A DNA stretch of 64,000 bases from Sternotherus odoratus. Lineage: Eukaryota > Chordata > Testudines > Kinosternidae. Location: NCBI GenBank assembly GCA_032164245.1, contig JAVMKO010000005.1, positions 47,694,193 to 47,758,192 of the forward strand, written 5' to 3'. The notes below the pieces were generated by a model. The model worked only from the letters and a program-made list of their open reading frames with translations. It ran no database searches and had not been told where the DNA came from. Position 1 is the first letter of the stretch; every line of letters begins with the position of its first letter. This document shows, piece by piece, positions 21,880 through 35,800 of this stretch. The position numbers and the translations under genes are program-made.

Positions 21880-23750
21880 CTGGTGGCAACAGAGCCTGGG
21901 GTGCTCTAATGCCCAGCTTAGATGGAGTGGGAGTTGATGTGACACTTGGTGGTGTTATAACCAGCACTACGGCTCAGCTGCCCTTTTTCTACCTGGCTAT
22001 TGAGACTTTGTTAATACGTCTGTACAGGACCTAGCCCAATGGCTGTTCTCAGTTGAGACCAGAGAGTAATATATATAGCGATTAATGGGTTAATTAATAC
22101 CAAAAAGTGTCTTTTTCCAGCAAACACCACATTTTAAAATGTTTTAATAATTACTTTAAAAATAAGACTTCTTCACTAATCACAAACAATTCTAAATATT
22201 AGACAACATTGTTTTAGTTATTTAAACAAATTTAGTAAACACCAATATTTATACCAAGAATTCAAAGCTGCTGAGGAAATGAAAAGCCAGGAATTGTGTT
22301 TTCAGATCTAGCAAGGGCCCTTCCTTATCTGATAGTGAAAAACAGAAGCATTCAGAAGCATTCGTGTTTTGTGGTGGTAGCATGGCTAGTTCCCCATTGG
22401 GTTCAACTGTGATCTTGACAAGTGCTCTCTGCCTGCCACATATGACTAGCACGTGTTTATCTTTAGGACACAAAGGGTTGTCTTTGCTGCAGCACTAGCT
22501 CGATCTGTAACTCCAGTGTTGCCTTGAACCTGAGTCAGACCCACACACGAAAGTCTCTAGGTCAAGTGAAGTGGTACTTTATACTCAAGCTAGCTTGGCC
22601 CTTCGGGGGGTGGGGGTGGGTGTTGGGGGAGGTTGAAGCTCCACTGCTGCTGGCAGTGGAGGTAGTAATGCAGGTTCTCTGTGTTGCTAACCTAATCACT
22701 CTGTGCTGCTCAAGTGTTGTTTGGCAGGGTGTCTGCTCCATTGGAGCTAGGCTCACTTGAGAAGAGTTAACCTAAGCTAAGACTGCATGAAGATACACAC
22801 GGAGACACTGGTTCCCTCTATAAAAATAAACATTTACCAGCGTATTGCACAGAGGTATCAGATTTTGCACTCTTTCCCTATACTCAGAATAAGAAATAAC
22901 TGCAAAATCTTCAGTGCTTCTATCGTAACCTTTGGTGTACGTGACTTATGCATTGCAGCCATTCACTATATTTAGAGAATTAGGCTAAACATTTGTTTGT
23001 TGTTGAAATATTCCAATTCTACAATGTTAAATTCCACAGCCCACTCTGCACCCCTATGAGGTTGAGACCCACAGCTCAAGAAAGACCACACTAGTGGACC
23101 ATGAGCCTGTTCGTGTTTGGCAGGTCCTACATAGCTGATCTTTCTTCTTTACCTTGTGGGAGAAGAGCTGATTTTGGTATGGGGAAAACTTCTGATGTTA
23201 TGGTTCTACAAGAGATAAAATCTGCACCATGCCCAGGTTGCAAGGCAATTCAAAATGTTTTTTGAGTTTTAAACCTTGAAGCGCCCCATAAAACAGGCCT
23301 CTTTTGTGATCCAATTGGCACTAGTAAAAACCCGATACCAGAAAAACAGTCATTGTATACCAATGATAGGCAGAGTAAAGGTGATTGCCAAAATGAAATC
23401 TGGTTCATATTGATATGTTTGAATATGTTTTCCTGAGAGGCTGTAGACAGTGGCCACAGACTAATGAAATGATATCAATAGAGTACACTTTTACAGAAGT
23501 GTGTAAGAGAACATGATATTCTAAAAATTCCTTACAAATAGAATAGCCAGCAATTATAGACAAGGTAAAACATGTTACTCATATGATCACATAATAGATA
23601 TTTCTTGTGCTTGACAAATGGTCACATTTTGCACATCGGGCTCGAGCCAATGCCCACTGAATCTTTCACTGGTCTTCAATGAGCACGGGCCTGACAAACT
23701 TTGCAGTTCCAAGCCCTGAGGTAAGTCACAGAGTAAAGTGATGGGTGAGG
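21880..23750. other. ABCG2-like 3' UTR / intergenic sequence
   Basis: Mirrored in the left arm at about 1602-3480. It holds no credible exon. A C-rich simple stretch lies at 22600-22630 (mirror 2720-2742). Short ORFs here are not supported. Confidence 0.5.
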
Positions 23751-23898
23751 CTAGGTGAACTTCTTCATGAATCGGAGTTTCCCATAGGCTATCAGGAGGA
23801 AGATGGCAGTCAGGCAGCCTAGAGCCACTATGTTTTCCCACATGGCCCAGTTGGTCAATGCAATCCCTTGGCTGCACAGATATGTTTCTCCATAACAT
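23751..23898 (-). CDS. ABCG2-like: ABCG2-like exon 16 (terminal)
   Basis: Encodes the end of extracellular loop 3 with Cys654 and an extra Cys661, the last transmembrane helix (about 674-692) and a basic tail ending KKFT before TAG. Duplicated at 1454-1601. Confidence 0.93.
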
Positions 23899-26800
23899 CT
23901 GCAGGGGAACATGGGACAGACGTTAATAGTGACACTTAGCACGTTCTGCAGAGATCAAGTGCTTTACAAAGGTGGCTACTGGTATTTCTGTTCTGCAGAG
24001 ACATTTTCTCCCCAGAGACACTGAGGCTTATCCAAAGTCAGACAATGGGTCAGTAGCAGAGCTGGGATACAGTCCCAGGTCTTCTGACTCCCACTTTTCC
24101 TATCCTCTAGACCACTTTGCCTTCTTTAATGGCTTCAACATACCAGCAATACCTAATGTGTCAGCACAGTGACCCTTTAACCATCACATCTCACCGTATC
24201 CAGGGTCAAAACAGTTAAGGCTGGTACCATATCTTTTTATACTCTGACTCATTTGGGTTAAAGTGTCCTACCATGAGGTCATATAGCCTGTTCTTCTGCA
24301 TCATGCCAGGGATGATTTCATTCTTCCTAGACCATCTCAGATGGGCACCCTTTAACCTCTGGTGACAACACCACAGCCTCCCTGTTGTTGTGGATGTACC
24401 CCCATTCTGGGGGAAATGTTAGGATTTTTTTTAAAAAATATCCTGTATGAAGATAAGCCATGGCAGGCTACCAGAACTAAATTTCAGATAGGCAAAGTCT
24501 GTTTGGATGTGTTGTTGTTCGTCCTTCCCAGGCTGGGGTGCCAGGCCAGGAGTCTACAGTTCCCCCCGAATTATAGTTGCTAAAATTGCTCAGTCTCAAA
24601 TAAGCCCCACAAAATGTGCAGAGGTGGATGCCCTCCGACGCTTCCTTGAGAAAGCTGGCTGATGGGCAGCTACTTTCAGGAGCAGTATTGTGATCCCAAA
24701 CTAATGGCTGTGGAAACTACCCTCAGGAAATTCATTCCCACTGAGGCCCAAGGACCATTGTGAGCCAGAGACTTACGTTTCTCCAAATTGTGCAGCGTTT
24801 GGGGAGCAATCAGCCGCAACACCGCGGGATGCGGTGATATTCTGAGGGTTCTCACCACAGAAGTAAAGATCCCTAAATTCATTGACTTGCAAGGCCTGTG
24901 GAGGAAAGCAGACACCACAATGTAAAATACTGCAACATTGTCATCATGCTACACTGAGTAAATGCTTGGCTTTGGGTGAAAACATTCCCTAGGAGCTGCA
25001 CCCGGATGAGGTGAGAAGGGCTGTGTCCCCCAATGACCTTGAGAGCTATGGCAATGGGAGATTTTAAACTCTGGGTAGGGCCACCTAAGTTGAGCAGGTC
25101 AAAGGGCAGGGACCAGTAAAAGAGCAATATCGATCTTCCTGGCTGGTGGTTGATTGATAGGCCAAAAACCGATCCTCAGGGGAGAAAAAAAGTTAAGTTC
25201 ACCACAGCAAGGGAACCATTCTAGTAAACAGCATGATAGACGGCAGATTGTTATTATTGCCCTAAGCGACACCTGATGATGCAGGAAGGTTATTCAGATA
25301 TGGGTGAAAAGCTACATATATTGGGTGTCTCCCTTCCCTGTGACCAATTACGCCTGGCAAACATGCAGAGTTTGCTTCTCAACTCAGATCGCTAGTTCAA
25401 ATCCAATGTAAGTAGGTAACGTCCAACCTGAACGGCCACGATTTTCAACAGGGGCTAGTGATTCTGGGTACCTGATGTGAGACACCTCAAAGTGCTGGGC
25501 ATCCACCCTCTGAAAGTCAGGCTCCCTTCAGGTGGTTTCACATTAAGCACACAAACTGAGGGCCCCAAAATTACTCATCACTTTTGAAAACCTTGGCTAC
25601 TGACTTCTGAGAAGGTGTTTGAGGTTCTATGTGAACAGGACTGGGTGTTCCAGTTTGGTTCCCAGTGGAAGAAAAGAGGGTGTGGTGGCTAGGGCGCTAG
25701 CATGGGATGGTACCACTGCCCTGCCTCCCACAGAATATATTATTAAAAATATATTAAAGATGGTGTGGTGCTCAGACACTGGTGTAATGGGCGTTATACA
25801 AACAACATAGATAGATGTCCACATCCCATAAAGTGTCACCACACATTGGCCACTGCCCTGGCAGTCTCTTCTGTCCAGCCACAGACTACTGAACTGAGAC
25901 GGTCTCTCCAGGCTAGGGGCTAAGCCCAGGGATGGGTAGCAGGATAGGGTGATTTGACCTGCTGCTGCCCATGTGGTACCTATTTTGTGGCTCAGTGGAG
26001 GAGTTCATTCCCCAGAGCTTCCAGCCCAACACCTTTCATGAGAATATATTAACTCAATCATTAATTAAAAAAAGAGCCCTAAGCAGTTACTTTCAAAATA
26101 ACTTTATTCACCTTCAAAACCTCTCCAGGAAGTGACACCCTCAGCACTTTCTTCATTTCAGAATAACATTTGCTACTCACCGTGAGGCCGTATCTGGGGA
26201 TGCTGAAGTATTTGAGCCAGTTCAGCCATCCCATCACAGAAGGAAGGTTCACCAACAGGCCAGAAAAGATCTGAAACGACAGAAAGAGTTTGTCATGCGT
26301 TCACACACTGACACAAATTCATACACTTTGGGGCCTTGGCAATACACACGAGTTGTGTCACTTTAACTACACCAATACAGTTAAAGCAACACTGCTTCCT
26401 CTAGGGTGGATGCAGTTGCACGGATATAAATGTGCCTTATACTGGTTATTCCCCTTCCTGTCTGGGAAAACGGCACCTGTGTGCCAATCAAACTGCACCC
26501 ACACTTCAGGCCGTACCTGTAGAACTACAAGAGTTAAAAACCCCATCACCCCCGTCTTAAACTCTCACTTGCTTGGTAGAACTCACCCAAGCCTGGAAGA
26601 AATGTATTCAAGAAAGAAACTTGTTAATCGCGAAAGCCAAAAGCAAACCAGAGCAAAAGCATAAATGGGTGTGTGGTTGTGTGTGGGGGTGACCATCCCT
26701 ATTCCTCAGATTACATGAAGCATTCAGCAAAACAAAATACATCCCTTTACAGCTTACGTCAAGGGCTTTTCCCCATGACTTGGCACAATGCTGTTTGTCC

Positions 26801-29800
26801 AAGTTGCCTGCTGTGCCGGGAAGAGGGGTTTGTTTTTAAACTCCCTTGTCTGAGGTTGTGAAAGAAATCATGAAAATATTTCCTTCTATTTGAGACACCA
26901 AATTTTGTTGTAAGCAGGGTGGCCTTCGCAGGCTTTGGAGGAGTTGCAAATGCCACTGGTAAGTATGGCCCCTGGCAAGCAGTAAAAGGAGCCTGGTTCT
27001 CTCAGCCCAGTCCTTGCTATGCACATACTCACATCACGGAGCCATGAGCCTTGGTAGCTTTCTTTGCCAAAAGGAAGACTATTGACCGTGTGCACTGGTA
27101 GAGTTATTTGATGTGTGGCAGGGTGGGCCTGACCCAGCCTTCCGCCCCTTTAAGAGGGAGAAAAGCCCTCTGCAAACCTCCCTTGCAGAAAGCCTAATTA
27201 GCCACCTGGGCTGCAGAAGGCTCAGGCTTGATGAGCTGCACCTGGCAGCCTCCTCAGAGGGATAAAAGCCTGCCAGGCAGGAAGCCCAGTGTGGTGGTGG
27301 TATGGTAGTGTGGAGTGAGAGAAAGAGCTGTAAAGCTGTGTATAACGCTGTGTATATTGGTGGTGGGGCCTGCACTGTGAAATAAAGAGCACTGTTGGAG
27401 CCAAAGAAGAGTTTCCTGCCTGTGTTTGAAGAGGGCTGAGAAGGCGATCTGTCACAGATGGATCAGGACTGGAATGGCAAGGGAAGTTGTGTGTCGGCAG
27501 AATTGCACTGGTATGGTGTGCTTGGGACTAGACAAGCAGGGAGCAGTGCGGGTCAGCGTTAAGGTGCATTGTAGAGCACTGGAAGGCCCAGGACCGGACT
27601 AACTAAAGGTGCAGCAGCAGGTTAGGATGCGGTACACTGGCCTCAGGACAGGATGGGAATAGCAGTAGGAGTGTGGTGCACAGGCAGAGCTATGCTGGGC
27701 CTGACAATGTGGGCAAGAGGTACTGCAGGTCAGTGCTCAGGCCCACAGGCATTTGGCAGCATGAGGTGGAAGCCTAGGACTGGAATAGCTGCGGGAGCTA
27801 CAGGGCAAAACTACAGTGCATTGGTAGAGTTGTATGTGTGATCTCGGACTGCAGTGACGGGGGTGCTGGAGGTCAGGACTGAGATGCACCGTTTACGGGA
27901 AAAGGCCAAGACTGTCAGAGCTTCCCCACTCATTAATCCCTCACTTCTATTAGTGCTCAATCCATCCACCTCTGCCTTCCATGCAACCGCCCCCCCCCCC
28001 CAAGCCACACACACAATACTCACAAGCATGAAGACAAAGCAAATAGTGATGAACAGATTGGCAATGGCCACCACATTCATCCCAGCGCTGATAGCCAGAG
28101 ACATGGCCGTGGCTGCATAGGACACTAGCACCAGTGTCAGCATGAAGAAAAAGAACCGTCCTGCTACTGCCTGATAGCCTGTCAAAACAGCAAGAGACGG
28201 ACAGGTCCGGTGAATGGCTGCATTACAAAACCTGGGCAGCTGCCCTCGGATCGCTGTCCATGGTAGTAAGATACTTGCTCAGCTGAGGAGCAACAGGGTT
28301 TAGAGTTGGGTGCAATGAAGCAGAAGCCAGATGGCCAAGAATTCAGCATTTGAAAACTGAAAAGTAATTTACTGCGAGTCGGTAGCCAGCTTCACTCTGC
28401 ATTCCTGCAGCTGACTGGCCTTTTTCTAGCATGATTTCCAGCTAGATTTCACCCCATGAATTGTTCCTGTATATCAGACTGGATTTAACAGCCTCCAAAC
28501 ACATGCACAGTTCAGTCTGTGCAGGGACGCTGGAGGCACTACCTCCCTTTTTTTTAAAAAACCATGTGTGTGGCTTAGCTGAAGAAATTAAGCATGGATG
28601 ACTCAGATTCAAGACATCAAAGGTGTATATGCAAGAACAAAGCAGGGGAGGAGGGGCAGTTAAGTGAACGTATCAGTTCTTTACCAATCATCCAGTAACT
28701 TATGCATGAAAAGATAATGGCTGGAAGAGTTCTCATGGGCAAAAGGTCTCCAATTATCAAGGCAAAGAAGTATGCAGACACTCGGTAGTACCCACTGGTG
28801 TACTGATGGCTGTGAAGACAAGAACACAGGTTATTGTACCTGTTTAAAGGTTATCAATATGGATCAGAACTACATTCAGCAAGGTCTATCTGCTATTTAT
28901 TAAAAAGACATCTAACATCAGGATAACTGGGTTCTACTCTTAGCTCTGCCACTGACTCACTATTCAACCTTGGGCAAGTTCCTTACCTGTTCTGTGCCTC
29001 ATTTTCCCAATCCATAAAGTGGGGACGACGATACGGATCTGCACCTACAGGTTGTCATAAGTGCTTCCTTATGCTCTGTAAAGGGTTTGAGATCCCTCAG
29101 TGGAAGGCACTATAGCAGTGTGAAGCATTACTATACTGAAAAAGGCCTCCATGCCCAAAGGTTATGACCCTGAACACTGCACAGCTGGAAGGCCAAAGGC
29201 AGGTTCTCACTGGAAGAGGACTGATTTGAAAGCTTCCCTGGCTAACTCTGAAAATCTGTTTCCAAGCGGAAGTGGAAGGCTCAAAAATTGGGACTCACTT
29301 TTAGGCCACTCACTCAAATCCAGCCCAGGTCGTGACCACAAGTCATTTGCTGTGCCAGGTGAAATGACTTGGTTTCAGGTCAGTTACCAAGGCCAAGGTG
29401 CCCAGGTCGCCAATGGCACTTATTGGAGCCTGCGCTGGCAGCCTTTGTAGACAGGCCAAGCAATGGTTAAGCTGTGGAAGCTGAACTCTGACAGGCCCTC
29501 ATCCCTAGAGTGATTTCTAGGGGACAACACTGGCAGAAGTCAGCCTGAGGGAAGCTGGGAGCGCTGCTGCTGAGGCGGTAGCGGGGAGAGGCAGATGCAT
29601 CCAGAGGCTATCATGCCAGTGCCCTATGGAGGCACTGCATACACTTTTAAGAGGTAGTTATGTGACAGCCACCATCTTGTCAACACAGCGGCGATTGATC
29701 AGGTGACCTTCACAGCTAAAAGTAGGAGTTACTACAGCTTGAGCCAAGGCGCTGTAGCTGAGAGCTGTAACAACTCATACCCTGTGTGGATAGGCACAGA

Positions 29801-32800
29801 GGGGGACCTGTAACTTTCCAGTGGGTTACAGTCACATTTCAGAGAGAGATTCCCAGTTGCCCCTCTAGGGCTAGCTTTAAACCACATTTGCATTACTGCT
29901 GTGGTGCAGAGGGGACTTCACAGGGGCCCGGGGTCTGACGCCCACTGATGTGGAAGCTATTCTTTGAGTCTTATTTCCTATCTACGTATGTGGGATCACC
30001 CTGCTCATAGTTCAGGCGTCCTTACAAGGCTGGGCCTCAATGCTAAGCCATTATGGTCAGGGGTGATGGATTCTGCCTAAAAGGCCCTGCCCCCTCTGTC
30101 CCCCCACCCTTCCTCTTTCCTCCGAGGCCCTGTCCCCTGGCTATGGAAGCCAGATCCTGGCTGTCCATGGCTTCCCACAGCTGCCTACGCGTCTCTTATT
30201 CTGATCCAGCTCCGGCTTCCAGCCTGACTGGGGGATGGAGCCTTGGGGGCTGAAGAGGTGCAGCCTGGCCATTGTAAGAGCCGCTTGGACAGCTGTGGGG
30301 AGCTGTGGACCATCCACCTGCCCTGGGTGGGGAGCCCAGGAGGTGGGGACACAGGCCAGGGGCTGCTCTTGGCCCTCTCCTCCCCTGGGCAGGTGGAGGG
30401 TCTGCAACTCCCCAGGACTGCTCTTACCTGGGCCACACTCCAGCTTCTGGCCTGGCCAGGGGGCAGGGAACAACAGGTGCAGTGGGCGGGCCTGGTCCAA
30501 AAGTGGAAGGGCCTGGTCCCCTCGCTTGGGCCAAAACTTTGAAAGGTCTAAATTCTGCCTTCTTCCTGTTCTACTCTCTCTCCTACCCCAATAAAGGAGA
30601 ACTAACAACTTAAAATGCCTTGTTCAAAAATTTTAAGTAACACTTAACTCTCAAACGCCTGAACAGCAAATGTAACTTTTCTTGTCGGCATAGTAAACAC
30701 TGGCATTTTTATCCATTTGAATAATCAAAGTGGTGTTTTCCGTGCCTTCTTAGTTGCAAAGATCTGAACTGCTTCTTGAAAGTTCACAGTCTCAGCCAGC
30801 TCATGTTCTATTGAGATGGTTGTGAGGCTTACCAGCCTCTCCTGCGTCATTGTGGAGCATAGATGTGTTTTTATTATTAATTTCAGTTGGAAAATCTGTG
30901 TTATCCACTGGCAACTGTTACAGGAAGTGTTAGCAGTATGCACAGAGTAACAAAAGCCTTTGGAAAGTGGGTGATCATTTTATCTGTGCACAAACATTCT
31001 AGAACAGCCTTTGGAGTTGATCCTACTAAATGGCTCACTTTTAAAAGGGCTTTCAGCTCATCACCTAAATCACTCACATCAATATTGAGCATGTTATCAT
31101 GTGTCAACAATGTCTCTAGTGCCCTGCATTGCTGGTGTAGGTTTTCTTCAGGTATAATGAGGAATTTTGGAATATCATACAACGTCCCAAATATACTGCT
31201 GTGTTCCTTGAGCTGTATGAAACGTTCTTCAACTGACTGTATTGCACAATCTAGGATCTGATTAAAGAATTCAACTTTGAATTGTTGTTTGGGGTCTCTT
31301 ATGAGATTATCTCGTGCCTCGGAATCAAAATGTCTTCTTCTTCGGTGACTCTTGTATTCTTGAATGGGGGGAAAATAGCTTCAGTGTGAAGTTCCTCTGC
31401 TAACTTTTGTGCAATCTTCAGAACATTTTGAAATCCCGCATCTGACTGGTAAGACTGTAGGTATGACTTTGCTTTGTTCAGTTGTTCCATAGCTTCAGAT
31501 ATATCGAAGTCAACACCTTGGAGTCTCTTGTTTACAACATTTATTTCAACCAGAATGTCATGCCACAACACTAAGCCACACAGAAATTTGAAGTTATGTA
31601 TGTTTCTGATTATTTCATTTCCCTCTGCCACTGTTCTCCTATGAACAGTTCCTGTCATAGCATTATCCTCCATATGCAACTATGCCATCATTTATCTTCC
31701 CAATTTGGTGTTTGATAAGCTTTATCACCTCCACTCGACTTTCCCATCATGTGGCACTCAGTGGTTTCAGTGTCAGTGAAGATGTTCCCAGATGTTGCTT
31801 CAAAATTTGCCATCGATGAGTTGATGCAGAAAAAAGAACATGGATACTTTGAATTACATTAAAAAATTCAGCAACTGCACTTGAAGCTGATGCTGCATCA
31901 GTAACCACCACGTTCAATGAATGAGAACTGCATGGGACAAAAAAGCTTGAGGGTTTAACTCTCGGATCCGTGCCTGCACTCCTCTGTTCTTTCCTCTCAT
32001 GTTGGCACCATTATCATAGCTCTGACCTCTCATGTCAGCTATCGCAATTCCCATATCTTCCAGCTTTAAGAAGTACATTTGTCATACCAGCTCCTATAGT
32101 ATCATCAGTGTTAAATAAATTCTAAAAAATGCTCCCTGACAGTCACCATTGCAGGGACATTTTCACTAGCTTCTGTTGTTACAAAACGCATCATTAAAGT
32201 CATTTGTTCCATATGGCTCATGTCAGAATCAATCCAGAATAAAGAGTAATATCTTGCTGACTTCAGATCTGTTACAATGTTCTGTTTGACTTTTGTTGCC
32301 AGTAACTGTATGATCTCATTTTGAATTATTTTTCCAAGGTAATGGTGTGTGTATATTTCTTGCGTGGCGACTCTTCTTAGATGCTCCTGGAGTACAGCAT
32401 CAAACTCCACTATCAGCTCCACAATTTTAAGGAAGCTTCCATTGTTTGGCACATACAGCTGATCTGAAGTGTCACACAACGCTAGGTTATGGGTACCAAG
32501 GATTCTCATAATGGCAACGAGCCTTTTCAGAACATTTTGCCAGTAAAGAGACTCAGATGCACTCTTCTCTTGATGCTGATCGTCTATGGCGGCCTTTAAC
32601 CTTAGTCTCATCTCAAACTCTTTCCACCTATGGATAGTCTGTGATTCTATGACTGCCCTCTGGTGATTTGTGGCCTTCTCAAGCATACCAGATTTCTAGC
32701 CAGATTTTCCAGTCCTTTGTTTCTGTAGAACCCAATGTAGCTGGAACATTAGACTGGAAGAGTTTGCAACAAAAGCAATATGCAGCATTCTGAGTTTTTG

Positions 32801-35800
32801 AATACATAAGCCATGGCCTCTCCACTTTGTCGCCATTGGGGATTTCACACCAGTAACGTGTTGGATGGAAACTTCTATTTTCATTGTCTTTGGGGAACAT
32901 GAAGTTTTTCCACTTGCTGTGGCCCATGCAGTACAAGGAAGTCCCCCAGGCTCCTCAAGTGGGTCCATAGTCCTGGACCATCTAGACTTAAGGAACTAAA
33001 CTCAGCAGCAGCTGTTTCTTGTGCCTCCACCACACTCTTCTCTGATCTACACTTTTCTTCAGGAATGTGCCTGGTTACGTCCATTTGAGATGGAGATGTG
33101 GATGCTGCAGCAGCTGCCAGATCACCTGCACTCTGACTAACTGGAAGATCAGGCATCTCCTCACCACCCCCATCCTCACTGGGGCCGGAAGGCTCACCGT
33201 GAACATTTGTGTCTATGTATCTCAGGAGAGCTCCTTCCTGTTTAGATAGAAAAGCTTCCTTTGCTTTCTTTCTTTTTCTGAATGCTGCCCCAGAGGGGAG
33301 TTTTCTTCTTTCACTCATGACTGCAGTTCTGTGCCAGATACAGTGGCTTTCAACACTCAATAGAAGGGGACAAATAAGCAGGCTGGTAGCAGAGCCTGAG
33401 GGAGGGAAGAGATCAGTGTCTAAAGGGCCTAACTGGCTCCTACTACTTCAGTTGGCTGCCTGTTCTCTTCAAGTGGGTTCAGGGAAGCAGCAGGAAACAG
33501 GAAGTTCCCTGAGAAGCTGATGTTAATCAGTCCAGGCTCCTGGGAGTGCCAGAGAGGCTCCTCCTCCTGTCTTTCCCTGCAGCTCCTGCTGCTTTCTATT
33601 ATTCCCTCTCACCTGTTCTCCTACCTGCCTGTTATGTCTCTTGTGCCCTCCTTCCTCCAGCACAGCACTCCACCATCTCTGTGCATCTAGAGCAGAGAGA
33701 ATACATATGCACCAGCAGCAGGCACAATTTTCTACACTCTGGGTCCTAGTGGTGACCCCCATAGTCTGGCACCTGAGGGGGTCACCTCAGCTCACCTCAT
33801 GGTAAGCAACAGAGGTTGCAGAAGAGAATCAAAGCCTCAAAGTCGGGTCCTGGCAGGTGAAACTTAGGGTTAGGGTTCAAGTAATCTGTCAAAATTCCTA
33901 CCCTGCACCCTAAATTCTGATAAAGAAATTATTGTGGGAGGGCTGCTACTTACATAAACAATTTTTTGTCCTTTATAAACAGCTCGATCGCTGATACGCT
34001 GGAAAAGCACTGGTTTGTGGTTACGAAAAACAAGGATCCAACTCTGGAATACAAATCAAAACAGTTGAAGACCAAGGCACGGGCCAAAATCTCCAATACC
34101 CGAAACCTTGTCCAGGATTATAGCAGCTAGAGATGCCAAAAGCCTATTATATCATCAGGGCATTCCCCTGCTAATACAGTACAGTTCCCTGACACAGGAG
34201 GTATCAGAGAGACAAGGTGGTATGGTAATTATGTTACTGGACTAATATTGCATACAGGAGGTATCAAATACTTACCACCTGTCGCTGTGCCTGCCTCTTC
34301 TTGTCTCCTTCATATTCCATGTGGGAATATTCCTGGGGCTGATGGGGCAGCTGCTGTTTCAGGAACTATAGTAATGCCCGACCTTGGGCACCAAAAGCTA
34401 GGACATCAAACCCTGTTGACCCTTCCTGGATCTGAATGTAACCCAAGGACCCGACGCCTCCCCACTGCTGAAATGTGTCAGAGATTGACCCGAAATGAAC
34501 GGGACCCTACTTCAAGCCTTACCGATTCTGAATGCCACTTCGGTCTAGTTTTGCTCCAAAAAAGATGGCCCCCACAATCAGGGCTAGGATGATGGTCACT
34601 GCGATCTGGAGTACAAAGATACTGGGTAAAAACAAAGATACTGGGCCAAATTCTCATCAGTTACCCTTGGAACAAGCCTAAAAGCCTTGGCCACAACCCT
34701 CCCCAAAGAAAAGGAATCATGTGTCCCAAAGTAACAGCCCATCACCATTAACCCTAAACAGGATAGAGAATTAACAGCACCCTCAGAATTCAAGGCAGTG
34801 ACTTCATCCCCAGTGGCATGGAGAACTGACCATTTCCCAGACAGCCATCACTGTACTTGTACAGAACCAAGGTTGGGATCTTTAATGGTGCCTAAGTGGG
34901 TTGGGTGCCCATTGTCTACAAAGTCCCTTAGGGACTGGAAATTTCCAGCCGTATTTTGACAGGTGCTTTCTAAATATTGATAGACATAATGGGATTTGGA
35001 GTTCTGATTCGACTCCAGTCCTGGTCAGCAGGGAGAAAAAGTCATTCAGTGGCTCATGGGAAATTCCATTTTTTAATGGACACCTGGTTTAGAGATGTCT
35101 AGGGGGGTCCCAGGAATGTTCTGAGAAGACCTCAGTCCACTGTCTCCCTGTGCTAGATCCTGCTTGCTGCTAATTTGTTTAGGGTTAGATAGTGCTTTTA
35201 GTCACAGCCCCTGTCATTCAGGGCAGTGTAACTTGTTTGGAGCAAACACACTGTGCTTCGGAGACACCCCAAGGAGTCCCAGCTCCTCTCCTGCTTCTGC
35301 CTTGCTCTGGAGGCACGGTCATTGACTGCTGGCGTTTACAAGCCATTCAGCTCGGCCAGTTGGCCAGGGGGTCTGCTGTGATGTCTACTAAAGACCTGGA
35401 GTTTCACTTAGGTCAGAAGCTAACCATCAGGTAGTCACGATTTTTTGCCCCTGCTGACCAGGGCTGGATTCAAACCAGTGATCTAGCGGGGACGGTGATA
35501 CTGCAGCAAGGAGCCTGATAGGACCACTGCAGAGTGAGACTGGAGTGGTCCTGCCCAGCAGCAGTGTCTCACCTGTGCCACAGACGCCTGGGGGTTCCTG
35601 ATGAGGTTTTTGAATGCACGCTTGGATACCCAGTAGAGCTGGGTGAAGAAGCCATTTGCATATGTGACCTCGTTCACACGCCTCGACTTCCCCTGCTCAT
35701 TCTGCATTCGGAGCTCCACTTTCTTCAGCTCTTCCCTCGTGTCCCGATATTGGCTGGAGATCAGGTACTGCTGGTGCAGAGTCTCCACCACGCTCCTGTC

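Larger units (their letters stand above)
16597..25345. repeat. Right arm of the large inverted duplication
   Basis: This is the mirror image of 1-8758. It is the arm continuous with the rest of the ABCG2-like gene, so it is probably the ancestral locus and the left arm the derived copy (inference). The last comparable bases are near 25345, where the left arm leaves the window. Confidence 0.95.

Noticed and set aside
1..25345. Palindrome as a pure assembly artefact
   Set aside because: Arm-specific substitutions and indels, including a frameshift in only one copy, and a non-symmetric spacer argue against it, though long reads are needed to exclude a haplotype mis-join.
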